Both the position numbers and the translations under genes were made by a program. Below are positions 34,051-43,129 of a DNA stretch of 64,000 bases, one piece after another. The notes under the pieces were generated by a model. It was not told where the DNA came from and made no database searches. It was given only the letters and a program-made list of their open reading frames with translations. The stretch's first letter is position 1; each line of letters starts with the position of its first letter. Location of the stretch: the NCBI GenBank assembly GCA_001725945.1, contig LRMT01000034.1:163489-227488 (forward strand), given 5' to 3'. Source of the stretch: Cupriavidus sp. UYMMa02A (GTDB taxonomy: Bacteria; Pseudomonadota; Gammaproteobacteria; Burkholderiales; Burkholderiaceae).

Positions 34051-35030
34051 CTAATCTTGTACCTTGAATCCCGAAAGCTTGACCGCCTCAGCCCAACGTG
34101 CCGAGTCCGCTCGTGCAAAGCGCGCAAACTCCTCTGGCGTGGAAGGTAACGGCTCGAAGTCCATGTCGCGCCATTGTTCCCGGACTTTCGGTGAATTGAG
34201 CGCTTTAGTGAATTCGAGGTTCAGCCGCTGGATGATTGGATCGGGGGTGCCGGCCGCGCGACCACACCGACCCACAGATACTGGGCGAGGTCGGGGTAGC
34301 CCTGCTGGCTGAATGTGGGTACGTCAGGCAGCAGTGGCGAACGCTTCGGATTCGACACCGCGATCACGCGCAGCTTGCCGGCCTTCACATGCTGTAGCAC
34401 CGCGAGCAGCGGCAGAAATGCCGCCGTGATTTGCCCGCCGATCAGCGCCTGCACGGCTGGCGCCGTGCCGTTGTAGGGGACGTGCGTCATGTCGATGCCC
34501 GCGCGCCGGTTGAGAAGGACGCCAGCAAAGTGCGACGGATTCCCCGTGGCGTACGACGCGAACGACGAGGTGCCCGGATGTGCCTTCACCCACGATACGA
34601 ACTCCGGCAATGTTTTGGCTGGATTGTCCGCGCGGATGGCCAAGACCATGCTTGTGCCCAGGAAATTGGTGACCGGGCGGAAGCTCTTCTCAGGGTCGTA
34701 CGGCAGCTTGCGATACGTGTGTGGATTGATAGCGTACAGGCCGGTGTTGGCTAGCAGCAGCGTATAGCCATCGGGCGCAGCGTTGGCCACGGTTTGTGCC
34801 GCTATGATGCCCGCGCCACCGGGCTTACTCTCGATGATCAGCGGCTGTCCCATACTGATTCGGAATTGCTCGTTGATGATCCGCAGGGCGGTGTCCATGA
34901 GGTTGCCCGTGGCATAGGGCAATACGATGCGGATCGGCATGTCAGGATACTTGCCCGAGGCACGCCCGGCCAACGGAGAAATGGCGAGGGGCAGGCCGAG
35001 CATTGCCTTGCAAAGGTCTCTACGATTCAT
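34051..35030 (-). CDS. Bug-family (tripartite tricarboxylate transporter) solute-binding protein, frameshifted
   Basis: About 326 residues with an N-terminal signal (MLGLPLAISPLAGRASG). Family features are YPDMPIRIVLPYATGNLMDTALR, IIESKPGGAGIIAAQTVANAAPDGYTLLL and THVPYNGTAPAVQALIGGQI. The frame breaks near 34255 and the C-terminal part, TPDPIIQRLNLEFTKALNSPKVREQW through the end at 34051, follows in another frame. Such periplasmic proteins capture carboxylates; the membrane TctAB partners are not in the window. It is downstream of a flavin reductase gene behind operator D. A fragment of a close paralogue lies at 51739. Confidence 0.85.
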
Positions 35031-35073
35031 GATGTCGTTTTAGGCGAAGTCGATGGCAGGAACGGGCGGAGTA

Positions 35074-35670
35074 TCAGCCCGCGGGAGACTTGACGATAAC
35101 GGGGCCGATGGCACCATAGACCGGACCGGCCAAGCGCGATAGCGGACGCAGTTCCTTGCTGTCGATCTTGTTGTCATTGATCAGGCCGTCACGCGAATGT
35201 ATGCGGACGAGCTCGGCGACGATGAAATCCGAAGTCGGACCGAACTGGATGGATTGCTTCAGGCGGCATTCCAGTGCGAGCGGCGCATCGCGCAACCACG
35301 GTACCGAGACATCCACGCCAGGTTCCAGCGGTAGGCCTAGCAGCTCCGGTTCGCTAACCTCGGGTGGATGGGGATAAGCGCTCGCGTGCAGCGCGTCCAC
35401 CTGGGTTTCGTCGGCGATATGCACCACTAATTCACCGGTGGCGATGGCGTTGCGGGCCGAGTCCTTGCGGGAACCGTCCGTGTTATGTGCCATGTTGATG
35501 CCAACCAGCGGTGGGTTATAGCAAATGATGTTGAACGTGCTGTAGGGGGCCAAATTCACCAACCCTGTTTCCGAGATTGTCGTGACCCACGCGATCGGCC
35601 GGGGCACGATCATGCAGTTCATGAGCTTGTAAATCTCAGCCCGCGTGAGCTGGTCGACTGCTTGTTCCAT
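35074..35670 (-). CDS. Flavin reductase family protein (DIM6/NTAB type)
   Basis: A complete 198-residue FMN-binding protein. Characteristic stretches are YKLMNCMIVPRPIAWVTTISETGLVNLAPYSTFN and the flavin-site region GSRKDSARNAIATGELVVHIADE. The ATG at 35670 follows AGGAGA; an upstream in-frame start at 35697 lacks such a site. It is the first gene behind operator site D and 43 bases before the Bug gene. A second intact copy is at 58758 and a dead one at 37608. It could supply reduced flavin to an oxygenase, or be a reductase with its own substrate; no partner oxygenase is adjacent. Confidence 0.85.
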   Translation of the reverse strand: MEQAVDQLTRAEIYKLMNCMIVPRPIAWVTTISETGLVNLAPYSTFNIICYNPPLVGINMAHNTDGSRKDSARNAIATGELVVHIADETQVDALHASAYPHPPEVSEPELLGLPLEPGVDVSVPWLRDAPLALECRLKQSIQFGPTSDFIVAELVRIHSRDGLINDNKIDSKELRPLSRLAGPVYGAIGPVIVKSPAG

Positions 35671-35710
35671 GGAAGTCTCCTCCAAGCCGGTTCTCACCGG
35701 TCATACAAAA

Positions 35711-35723
35711 TTAACATCGTTAA
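35711..35723 (-). promoter_or_regulatory. Shared palindromic operator, site D
   Basis: TTAACATCGTTAA, the most symmetric copy (five of six pairs match), 41 bases upstream of the flavin reductase start on the minus strand. This is a typical position for a repressor that blocks the promoter. Confidence 0.72.
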
Positions 35724-35802
35724 TTCATGTCAGCATCAGGACAAACGCTGATGCGGTGAACGCAACGTCACATTTTCCAAACGGCCACCTGCGCTACTTA
35801 TC

Positions 35803-35815
35803 TTAATAGTGTTAA
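35803..35815 (+). promoter_or_regulatory. Shared palindromic operator, site E
   Basis: TTAATAGTGTTAA, followed by TATTGAATTTCAACCT. The tail GAATTTCAACCT is repeated at 51970 after the element in front of the thiolase gene, so the two promoter regions share ancestry. No gene start lies close on the plus strand here. Confidence 0.62.
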
Positions 35816-35902
35816 TATTGAATTTCAACCTATCCCGAGCCGAACTTGGAAGGGGCAGATCGCCTTCGTCTGTACCTGCACCGTTCCTTCCTTCTTTTTA
35901 AC

Positions 35903-35915
35903 TTGACAGTGTTAT
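35903..35915 (+). promoter_or_regulatory. Shared palindromic operator, site F
   Basis: TTGACAGTGTTAT, 100 bases to the right of site E in the same 520-base gene-free stretch (35671-36191). Sites D, E and F form a cluster of three, which is unusual; the gene that F would serve on the plus strand is either lost or is the small exported protein at 36192. Confidence 0.6.
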
Positions 35916-36191
35916 GTTCGGATCCTAACATCAAAGTCAGATAACCATCCCTCAACGGAACGCTACCTGTTGGAAGATGGGGGCAATGGGTCGGCTTGGT
36001 AATCCGTAGCCTTGCCGCTCTCGTCTGGAGAAGCAAGGACTGCGATCGGATAGCCCGAGCGACAAGGCTGGGCAGTGATTTGCAATGAGGTTGTATTGCC
36101 TCTGCCCTTGTCGGCATACCAAAGTCAGTACCGCAGGCTACTGCCGGCGGAAAGCTAAAGAGAGAATCCAATCTGTAGAGGGAGTTTCGAA

Positions 36192-36473
36192 ATGATCGAA
36201 CGTAGTGCAGTCAGGGTAGTCCTGTTGTCGGTGCTGACAGCTTTGTCGGGGGGAGTGGCCAGTTCGGTGAACGCCAAAGCAAGAGTGCTTGAAGAGTATG
36301 CTGATGCGCCTAGCGGAGTGGTTCTGCAGAATGTCCTGCGCGACCAAGGGGCAAAGCGAGGCAAGTTCGATGCGTCCAACGACGGCATGCATGTGGAGGG
36401 CGGTACCATCGCGGCTAGCTCCTTGGACAATGCCCGATCGGGGGATGGCACCCTCTATGGCTATCGCGTTTGA
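36192..36473 (+). CDS. Small exported protein of unknown function
   Basis: A 93-residue frame with a likely signal peptide (VRVVLLSVLTALSGGVASSVNA). The mature part is short and hydrophilic. GAGGGAG lies about ten bases before the ATG, and a strong terminator follows 50 bases after the stop, which supports it as a real transcription unit. I do not recognise the family. Confidence 0.45.
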   Translation: MIERSAVRVVLLSVLTALSGGVASSVNAKARVLEEYADAPSGVVLQNVLRDQGAKRGKFDASNDGMHVEGGTIAASSLDNARSGDGTLYGYRV

Positions 36474-36522
36474 GATTCAAGCCAACCAGTCTCGCTTGTG
36501 AGCTGGTAGGGTAGCGGCTTTG

Positions 36523-36547
36523 GCCCGCGGTATGACCGCGGGCTTTC
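36523..36547 (+). terminator. Rho-independent terminator
   Basis: GCCCGCGGT and ACCGCGGGC pair perfectly around ATG, followed by TTTC. It ends the transcript of the small exported protein gene. A group II intron end begins six bases further on. Confidence 0.75.
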
Positions 36548-36549
36548 AT

Positions 36550-36830
36550 GTGCGCCCAGCATGGGCGCACTCTAGTGGGGGCAACTCCGGCAAGTCCCAC
36601 CGTAAGTCGAGCAGGGCGAACGAAGCGAAGCGCAACTGCGTGACGATGACCGAGCGTGGGGAGAGAGCGCGGAGCGAAACTGCGGGCCGAGGGACGCGAA
36701 CCGGATAGAAGGCGGTGCCGACCAGGACGAGCGGGCACGAAACCGCAACCGCGAAGTTCTCGTGATCAACGGGCGGTGGCGTAAATCTGGCGGTTTTGTG
36801 CAGCGAAAGAGTGAGTTCTCGCCTGCTGAC
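36550..36830 (+). mobile_element. 5' fragment of a group II intron (class C type)
   Basis: The sequence starts GTGCG, the usual 5' end of group II introns, as part of a 9-bp hairpin GTGCGCCCA/TGGGCGCAC. It continues with GC-rich paired tracts typical of intron domain I (for example GAAGGCGGTGCC near 36707 and GTGAGTTCTCGCC near 36810). It begins right after a terminator hairpin and TTTCAT, which is the known target of class C group II introns. No reverse transcriptase frame and no domain V were found, so the 3' part is lost; the right limit is approximate. Confidence 0.62.
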
Positions 36831-37068
36831 GTCCCGCTTGGCGCCTGAAAGGGCGACGGCCTCGAGACAAAACGTATCCTCTGCAAGAATCGTGGAGAAT
36901 CGGCAGGATTAAATGGTCTTCATCAGATTGGCGCTCACGGGTACTGGCCCCATGGCTCGGGGGGGGGGTGATATTGTCTTGACCATGGAAATTGAGCCGA
37001 ACGGGAACTGCGTCATGCAGAATGACATTCGTGGGTAGCATCGACGATGAATCTCCGGGACGATTCAA

Positions 37069-37584
37069 GTGACTGACGCCACTGCAGTAGGTCGTGCAAT
37101 GAGGCTCGACGACAACCAATCTCTGGAGGTCGGGTGTTCGGTTGCCCGGGCAATGCGGGCATTGGGCGAGCGATGGTCCATCCTGATTATCCGTGAAGCG
37201 TTCTATGGCATCACGCACTTCGACGACTTTGAGAGGAAACTCGGCGTCGCAACCAATGTTCTGAGCGCACGCTTGAAGACGCTGGTCGAGTTTGGTTTGA
37301 TGGAACGCAAAGTTGGCCTGGCCGGTAAGCGGCGGACATACCATTTGACAGAGAAGGGAAAAGCATTCTTTCCCGTGTACGTTGCCTTGAAGTCATGGGC
37401 GGACGCGTGGCAACCGGGAGGGGGAGACCCAGCGATGCGCCTTTGCGACGCGAAAACAGGGGAGGAAATTCAGGTGGCCCCGCTGGTGCGGTCCGATGGC
37501 TCGAAAATCGTTAGTGACGACCTGGTAATTCAGCCTCGTCGACAATTGCAAAATGTCCCCGGAGCGCGAAAGTCGGGGTTCTGA
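37069..37584 (+). CDS. HxlR-family transcriptional regulator
   Basis: A 171-residue winged-helix regulator. The core is CSVARAMRALGERWSILIIREAFYGITHFDDFERKLGVATNVLSARLKTLVEFGLMERK, with the N-terminal Cys and GERWS that define HxlR proteins. The start is taken as GTG at 37069; ATG at 37099 would shorten it by ten residues. Members often sense reactive aldehydes or quinones. It faces the dead flavin reductase copy at 37608-37963, which is on the other strand. Confidence 0.85.
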   Translation: MTDATAVGRAMRLDDNQSLEVGCSVARAMRALGERWSILIIREAFYGITHFDDFERKLGVATNVLSARLKTLVEFGLMERKVGLAGKRRTYHLTEKGKAFFPVYVALKSWADAWQPGGGDPAMRLCDAKTGEEIQVAPLVRSDGSKIVSDDLVIQPRRQLQNVPGARKSGF

Positions 37585-37607
37585 CAGGCCTTGAGCCGAA
37601 CAGTACC

Positions 37608-37963
37608 AGCCCGGCCTGGCGGGACCTTGATGATCACCAGCGCGATAGACCGGCTCAGCGAGGCGAGGTAGCGGGCGCACAGCTGTTGTCGATCCTAGTC
37701 ATGGGCTAGGCCCTGGCGAGAATGGAAGCGTACGAGGCCGGCAACGATGAAGTCTGACGTCGGGCCAAACAGGATCGTTCGCGACAGGTGGCATTCCAGT
37801 GCTAGCCGCGCATTGCGCAGGCGACGCACCCGAGATGCGCCGGGGACCGGCGGTAATCTACGCAGCCTTTGCCTCGCTGACATGCGGCGGGCCGAGGAGA
37901 TGATCATGAAATCCATGAGCTAGTAGACATGCTCCCGGATTGCGCTGCGACTGCTGGTTCCAT
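37608..37963 (-). pseudogene. Decayed copy of the flavin reductase gene
   Basis: The start MEPAV with AGGAGGAG before it matches the MEQAV start of the copy at 35670. Downstream, TACTAGCTCATG lines up with TACAAGCTCATG, a Lys to stop change, and the segments LALECHLSRTILFGPTSDFIVAGLVRFHSR and RPLPRLAEPVYR match the same protein. Frameshifts, a lost central part and a nonsense codon show real decay. Operator site G is 50 bases upstream of the dead start. Confidence 0.75.
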
Positions 37964-38013
37964 TCAAAGCTCCTCCTTAGCTTCGATGCGGGGAGTTATC
38001 CCAGATCAACATG

Positions 38014-38026
38014 CTAACGGAGTTAA
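38014..38026 (-). promoter_or_regulatory. Shared palindromic operator, site G
   Basis: CTAACGGAGTTAA, 51 bases upstream of the start of the dead flavin reductase copy. Its spacing matches that of site D to the intact reductase, so it is an inherited promoter element. Confidence 0.55.
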
Positions 38027-38257
38027 GTGCTTGCATCTCCAGCGATGAGAGCATTTGCCTCATGATCCATTTCTTCCGAAGCTCAAAGGCCTGCTCTCAC
38101 TCGAAAGCCAGCGGCGTACCGCGCCGGCGCGAGAAGTACGTCGTGGTGACATGCTGGAGGCACCGCCGCACGGCAACGCATGCCGCGGGGGCCTTGCTCC
38201 AGAGTCAGGGTTAATCCTGCCTTGGAAAAAGGAGTTAGTTGGTCGAAACTCTTTAAA

Positions 38258-38270
38258 ATAACAGCGTTAA
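38258..38270 (+). promoter_or_regulatory. Shared palindromic operator, site H
   Basis: ATAACAGCGTTAA, followed by TATTG as at site E and, in reverse, at site I. It lies 260 bases before the second Bug gene. Nothing else is recognised in the 38027-38529 gap. Confidence 0.65.
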
Positions 38271-38529
38271 TATTGTTCTGAGTGGCGACGAGCAAGGGTA
38301 CCCCTCCCGGCCAGCTTTCAGCCACCGGCTGCGGATGGGAGCGCCTGCACCTTGGGGACTTGGCGCAGTGGCGGCTACAGGTTGAACCGCTATCACTTGA
38401 AGCAATTGGGACGCCAATGCCGGCGTCGATCATGCGGCGGTCGGAGTCGGTGGTGACTGCCCTGTGTGGATTGTGCTGGGTGGTGCAAGTCGAGACTGGC
38501 CAAGACCGGATAACCAAAGGAGACAAGTG

Positions 38530-39475
38530 ATGATGAGACTAATTTGTACGATCGGCATGGCGTTGGGCGTTACGCTGGGGGCGCAAGCGGAAACCTTTCC
38601 TAATCGGCCAATCACGTTGATTTGCGGATTCACGGCTGGCGCTGCATCGGATGTACCACTTCGTGCCCTGGGGGTTGCTTGTCGAAGCGCCTGGGTCAGC
38701 CGGTGATCGTCGATAACAAGCCAGGGGCATCCGGGACGCTTGCCGCCGCGGTACTGGCACGTGCGAAGCCCGATGGATACACACTAGGGCAGGTCACCAA
38801 CACCGTCATCCGGCAGCCGTTTATCACGAAGACCAGTTATGACCCGATCAAGGATCTCACGTACATCATTGGCGTGACGAACTACGACTTTGGGTTGGTC
38901 GTTTCGGCGAATTCGCCTTGGAAGACCTTCAACGAGTTCACGGCGTACGCGCGCCGGAATCCGCAAAAAGTGAGCTATGGGAGCCCGGGGCTCGGCTCGG
39001 TGCCCCACCAAGTGATGCATAAAGTGGGTTTAAAGCTAGGCCTCGACTGGACCCATGTCCCCTACAAGGATCCGCACCTGCGCATACGGATCTCCAGGGA
39101 GGGAGCATTAACGCCTTGTCAGACGCTACGGGCTGGGTTCCCATGGTGGATAGCGGGAAATTCCGCCTCCTTGCCGTCTACGGGAACAAGCGTCTCGCTC
39201 ACTATCCCAATGTGCCCACCCTCAAGGAACTGGGGCTGAATATTGCGGATGCGTCGCCGTGGGGGATCGCTGCGCCAAGCGGTGTCCCTGCGGACCGCAT
39301 CAAGATCCTGCATGACGCATTGAAGGCCGCCATGCAGGATCCGGTGTTCCTCAAGGCGCTTGAAACCCTGGCGAATGAACCGAACTACATGGGTACTACC
39401 GAATACCAAAAGTACATGGAGGCCCGAGTGCCGATCGAGAAGGAGGTGGTGGAAACCTACGGCTTGCGTCAGTAG
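38530..39475 (+). CDS. Second Bug-family solute-binding protein, frameshifted
   Basis: About 315 residues. A signal peptide (MRLICTIGMALGVTLGAQA) is followed by ETFPNRPITLICGFTAGAASDVPLRALG. After a break near 38672, LSKRLGQPVIVDNKPGASGTLAAAVLARAKPDGYTLG continues. After a second near 39065, the frame reads GSAPAHTDLQGGSINALSDATGWVPMVDSGKFRLLAVYG. Two adjacent ATG codons at 38530 and 38533 follow AGGAGACAAG. It is not a close paralogue of the Bug protein at 34051. It presumably binds a carboxylate for a transporter encoded elsewhere. Confidence 0.84.
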
Positions 39476-39748
39476 CGCTGTCAGTCGGCGTCATCCACGC
39501 ACCACGGGCACGGGTTGCTTCCTCGCAAAAGGTACCCAGAGGAGAGGTGCCGCCAATCCTCATGTCGCGAAGCGTTAGCCCGTTGGGGGAAACCACAAGG
39601 AAAGCGGTACCACTGAGCCTTGCGCCTACCGTCACGGCGATCTGCGGGAAGTCCTTGTGCATTGCGGCAATGCATATCTCGCGATATTGACCATTCGTGA
39701 GGGCCGGGCTACCTATGAAGGCGCATCATGGACGATTCGCTTGCAATA

Positions 39749-39761
39749 TTAACACTGGTAT
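39749..39761 (+). promoter_or_regulatory. Shared palindromic operator, site I
   Basis: TTAACACTGGTAT, preceded by CAATA. On the other strand this reads GTGTTAATATTG, the same extended right half as sites E and H. It is 123 bases before the DsbA-like isomerase gene. The rest of the 39476-39883 gap shows no gene. Confidence 0.65.
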
Positions 39762-39883
39762 CATAGGATCAAGTACTCGGAGAGGAGTACTGCAATGCCA
39801 GATCCGCCGACATGCTGCTCTGCCGATGCGGAGCATCTTGCGATTCCCTGGCAATACCGTTGCTTTTGTTCGAGGAAACAAAC

Positions 39884-40501
39884 ATGGCCGCTGCGCGTAT
39901 CCACTTCCTGTTCGATTTCGGCAGTCCCAATGCTTATCTGTGCCACAAAGTCATCCCGAAGATTGAGGCCCGTACTGGGACGACCTTTGAATATGTACCA
40001 ATCCTGCTGGGCGGGCTGTTTCGCCTGACCGGCAACCGCTCGCCGGCAGAAGCCTTTGGAGGCATCAAGAACAAGCCGGAGTATGCGCGGCTGGAGACCG
40101 ATCGCTTTGTGAAGCGGTATGGCATCAGTACCTACTGCTTCAACCCAAACTTTCCTGTCAACACGCTGCTGATCATGCGCTGTGCGGTTGCCGCGCTATT
40201 GACCGGCCAGTTCACGAGCTATGTTGATGCAGTCTTCGGCGCCATGTGGGAGCTTGGAAGAAAAATGGATGATCCCGAGGTCATTCGGGCGACCCTAGAT
40301 GAATCGGGACTGGATGGTGCGCGACTCCTGGCCAGGATCAGGGATGCGGACGTGAAGGAAATGCTCCTGGCCAATACCCAGCAGGCATTTGAGCGTGGGG
40401 CTTTCGGCTCCCCGACATTCTTCGTCAATGATGAAATCTTCTTCGGCAAGGATCGATTGAGAGAGGTCGAAGAGGAAATCGAGCGCGTAAACGCTGGCTG
40501 A
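39884..40501 (+). CDS. DsbA-like protein of the 2-hydroxychromene-2-carboxylate isomerase/kappa GST family
   Basis: A complete 205-residue thioredoxin-fold protein. The start ARIHFLFDFGSPNAYLCHKVIP carries the Ser in place of the DsbA cysteines that is typical of HCCA isomerases. The end has GAFGSPTFFVNDEIFFGKDRLREVEEEI, as in that family. The ATG at 39884 follows GAGGAAA; an upstream start at 39812 lacks a site. HCCA isomerases act with glutathione in aromatic degradation. It heads a two-gene set with the SDR at 40571 behind operator I. Confidence 0.84.
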   Translation: MAAARIHFLFDFGSPNAYLCHKVIPKIEARTGTTFEYVPILLGGLFRLTGNRSPAEAFGGIKNKPEYARLETDRFVKRYGISTYCFNPNFPVNTLLIMRCAVAALLTGQFTSYVDAVFGAMWELGRKMDDPEVIRATLDESGLDGARLLARIRDADVKEMLLANTQQAFERGAFGSPTFFVNDEIFFGKDRLREVEEEIERVNAG

Positions 40502-40570
40502 GCCCGCTATTCACCTTGAACCGTAGTGTGTGCCGCATAGCCACCCGAATTATTGGAAGGAGACCGATCA

Positions 40571-41299
40571 ATGAACGAAAAAAAGGCCGTCTTGGTCATC
40601 GGCGCCGGCGACGCGACCGGCAGCGCGATTGCACGGCGATTCGCGCGTGAAGGATATATTGCCTGTGTGACGCGCCGGAATGCCGATAAGCTTGGCCCGT
40701 TGGTCGCACAGATCGAGGCCGAGGGTGGCATTGCCCATGCATTTGGCTCGGACGCGCGAAAGGAGGAAGAAATGGTCGCGCTGATCCAGGAGATCGAAGC
40801 AAACATCGCGCCCGTAGAAGTTGCGGTGTTCAATATTGGTGCCAACGTCCGCTTCGACATTCTGGAGACGACGTCACGTGTTTACTACAAGGTCTGGGAA
40901 ATGGCCTGCTTTGGCGGGTTCCTGATGGGCCGCGAAGCGGCTCGCGTGATGCTGCCCAGGAAGCGTGGTTCGATCTTTTTTACGGGAGCCACGGCTAGCC
41001 TGCGCGGCAGGGCCGGTTATGCCGCCTTCGGGGGCGCTAAGCATGCGTTGCGCGCGCTGGCCCAATCGATGGCCAAAGAACTCGGCCCCAAGGGCGTTCA
41101 TGTCGCCCACCTGATCATTGACGGGGCCATCGACACCGAATTCATCCGCGAAACGTTCCCGGAGCGATATGCCCTTAAGGAGCGAGAAGGCATTGTCAAT
41201 CCAGAGCACATCGCCGACACCTACTGGATGCTGCATCAGCAATCCCGGGATGCGTGGACGCATGAACTCGAACTTCGCCCATGGATTGAGTCGTGGTGA
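40571..41299 (+). CDS. Atypical SDR-family protein lacking the catalytic Tyr
   Basis: A complete 242-residue Rossmann protein. The cofactor site is AVLVIGAGDATGSAIARRFAREG and the NAG-like motif is FNIGANVRFD. Where classical SDRs have YxxxK, this reads FGGAK in AGYAAFGGAKHALRALAQSMAKELGPKG, so Phe replaces the proton-donating Tyr. The C-terminal half (HVAHLIIDGAIDTEFI) is well kept, so this seems a real subfamily rather than damage. It follows the DsbA-like gene by 69 bases with AAGGAGA before the start. Its reaction cannot be inferred with confidence. Confidence 0.82.
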   Translation: MNEKKAVLVIGAGDATGSAIARRFAREGYIACVTRRNADKLGPLVAQIEAEGGIAHAFGSDARKEEEMVALIQEIEANIAPVEVAVFNIGANVRFDILETTSRVYYKVWEMACFGGFLMGREAARVMLPRKRGSIFFTGATASLRGRAGYAAFGGAKHALRALAQSMAKELGPKGVHVAHLIIDGAIDTEFIRETFPERYALKEREGIVNPEHIADTYWMLHQQSRDAWTHELELRPWIESW

Positions 41300-41326
41300 C
41301 AGGGCACGACACACGGTACTGCGGAC

Positions 41327-41346
41327 CCCTTAACGGCGGTTAAGGG
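41327..41346 (+). promoter_or_regulatory. Perfect palindrome, variant of the shared operator
   Basis: CCCTTAACGGCGGTTAAGGG has perfect 8-bp arms around GGCG. It contains TTAAC and GTTAA as in the shared element but with four rather than three central bases. It ends two bases before the ATG of the CoA ligase at 41349, so a bound protein would block translation start or the start lies further in. One extra G could be a sequencing error. Confidence 0.55.
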
Positions 41347-41348
41347 AA

Positions 41349-42921
41349 ATGATCCTCGGCGTATCGGCTGCCTTCAGAGAAGCACATGCCCCACCCATCG
41401 CATTTCGCGCAAGCAACACCGGAAAAGCTTGCCGCGGCGTCATTCCAAGCGGTCGCGAGCTGACCTATCGCGAACTGGAGGCAGGCGCCAATCGGGTTGC
41501 CCATTTGCTGCGCCGTGCCGGGGTCAGCAGTGGCGATGCCGTACTATTCTCTGTGGAGAACTGCCCGGAGTTTCTCTACCTCGGCTGGGGTTGCCAGCGG
41601 GCCGGCGTCGTTTTCACCCCGGCTTCGACCAGGCTGAGTGCTGAGGATCTCTGCTACATTGCCAGCGATTGTGGGGCGCGCATGATTGTAGTTTCGCTAG
41701 CCTCCGTCAGCAGCGAACGCCTCGGTGGGTCCGACTTTGGCACCATTCCCTGTTTTTCATTGGGTGGCGATATTGTGGCTTCGAGCGGCTGGAGGTTGCA
41801 CTGCAATCCTGCCCCGTCACGCCTATCGCCGATCCCGCTCGCGGCAGGGAGATGATGTACTCCTCTGGGTCAACGGGCCGGCCGAAGGGGGTACGCAAGC
41901 CGATTCCGCCGATCCGGTTTGACGATATGGACCCGCGGGACACATCTTTTTCCCGCCGGCCCGGCGCCGGGCCCTCGATGGTCCACCTTTGCACTTCACC
42001 GCTCTATCACGCGGCGCCATACCGGAACGTGTCGGCAACACTGGCGCTAGGTGGTACAGCCGTGGTGATGGAAGACTTCGAAGCGATGGCGGCGCTGCGC
42101 GCCATCGAGCAATTTGGGGTCACGCATAGCGTGTGGGTGCCCACGATGTTCCATCGTTTGCTGAGTCTGGATGTCGGTATTCGCAGCCAATTTGACTTGT
42201 CCAGCCATTGCGTCGCGTTTCATGGCGCTGCACCATGCCCGGTTCCTACCAAGGAGGCGATGATCGCATGGTGGGGCCCCATCCTGGAGGAGTACTACGC
42301 TGGCACTGAAGGTATCGGGGCCTGTGCCATCAGTTCGCGGGAATGGTTAGCGCACAAGGATCGGTGGGCAGAGCGACCGACGGGGTCATTCATATTCTGA
42401 ACGACAACGAGGAGCCCGTGCCTACTGGCGTCACTGGCACAGTGTTCTTCGAAAGCGGCTCCAGCTTCGCCTATTGGAATGATGCCGAGAAGACAACGGC
42501 GAGCCGTAGCAGGCAAGGCTGGTGGACCTATGGGGACATTGGCCATGTCGATGAAGAGGGCTATCTTTATCTGACCGATCGTCGGGACTTCACCATCATA
42601 TCGGGCGGGGTGAATATCTATCCGCAGGAGATCGAGCATGTCCTGCTGAGCGATACCCGCGTCCTAGATGCCGCGGTCTTCGGTGTTCCCCACGAAGAGT
42701 ATGGTGAGTCGGTCTACGCAGTCATCCAGGTAGAACGGACACCCGCGGAGGCAGACGCCCTTGCCGCTGACCTGCGGGAACTTTGCCGAGAAAAGCTGGG
42801 CCCGATCCGGGTCCCGCGGACTTTCTCCTTTGTCTTGGACTTCCCGCGCTTGCCCACTGGCAAGTTACGGAAGAAGGCGTTACGGGAAGCGGTTGTTGAA
42901 TTGATCGCGCGTACCAACTAG
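41349..42921 (+). CDS. Acyl-CoA synthetase (AMP-forming), frameshifted
   Basis: About 523 residues of the FadD-like ANL family. Core motifs are MMYSSGSTGRPKGVRKPI (phosphate loop), EEYYAGTEGIG (adenine region), WWTYGDIGHVDEEGYLYLTDRRDFTIISGGVNIYPQEIE (hinge) and PTGKLRKKALRE with the catalytic Lys. Breaks near 41785 (TTT read as TT) and near 42372 are each repaired by one base. It is unlike the ligase at 23269, so the cluster has two different ligases. No good ribosome-binding site precedes ATG 41349; a downstream start is possible. Confidence 0.84.
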
Positions 42922-43129
42922 TCCTGCCAGGCTCGGCATCCTCAGGGTCGGGCGCAACAAATTGTGCGATTGCCATCGTTTGTGCCGACGCCCCGACGGG
43001 GGCCACATGAGTCCGAAGCTCGCTCAGTCGCGCGGAAGGTTCTTCACGAAAACAAGGTGCTATGCCGCCATGGCGACTTGGAACTCATTTACGCGGCGAG
43101 CAGGCTTGGGGGCTGGCTCGTCAAGTTGC

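Noticed and set aside
36192..36520. Possible toxin or bacteriocin-like peptide gene with terminator
   Set aside because: The small exported protein has no family hallmark and no immunity or export partner; only an unknown small protein is supported.
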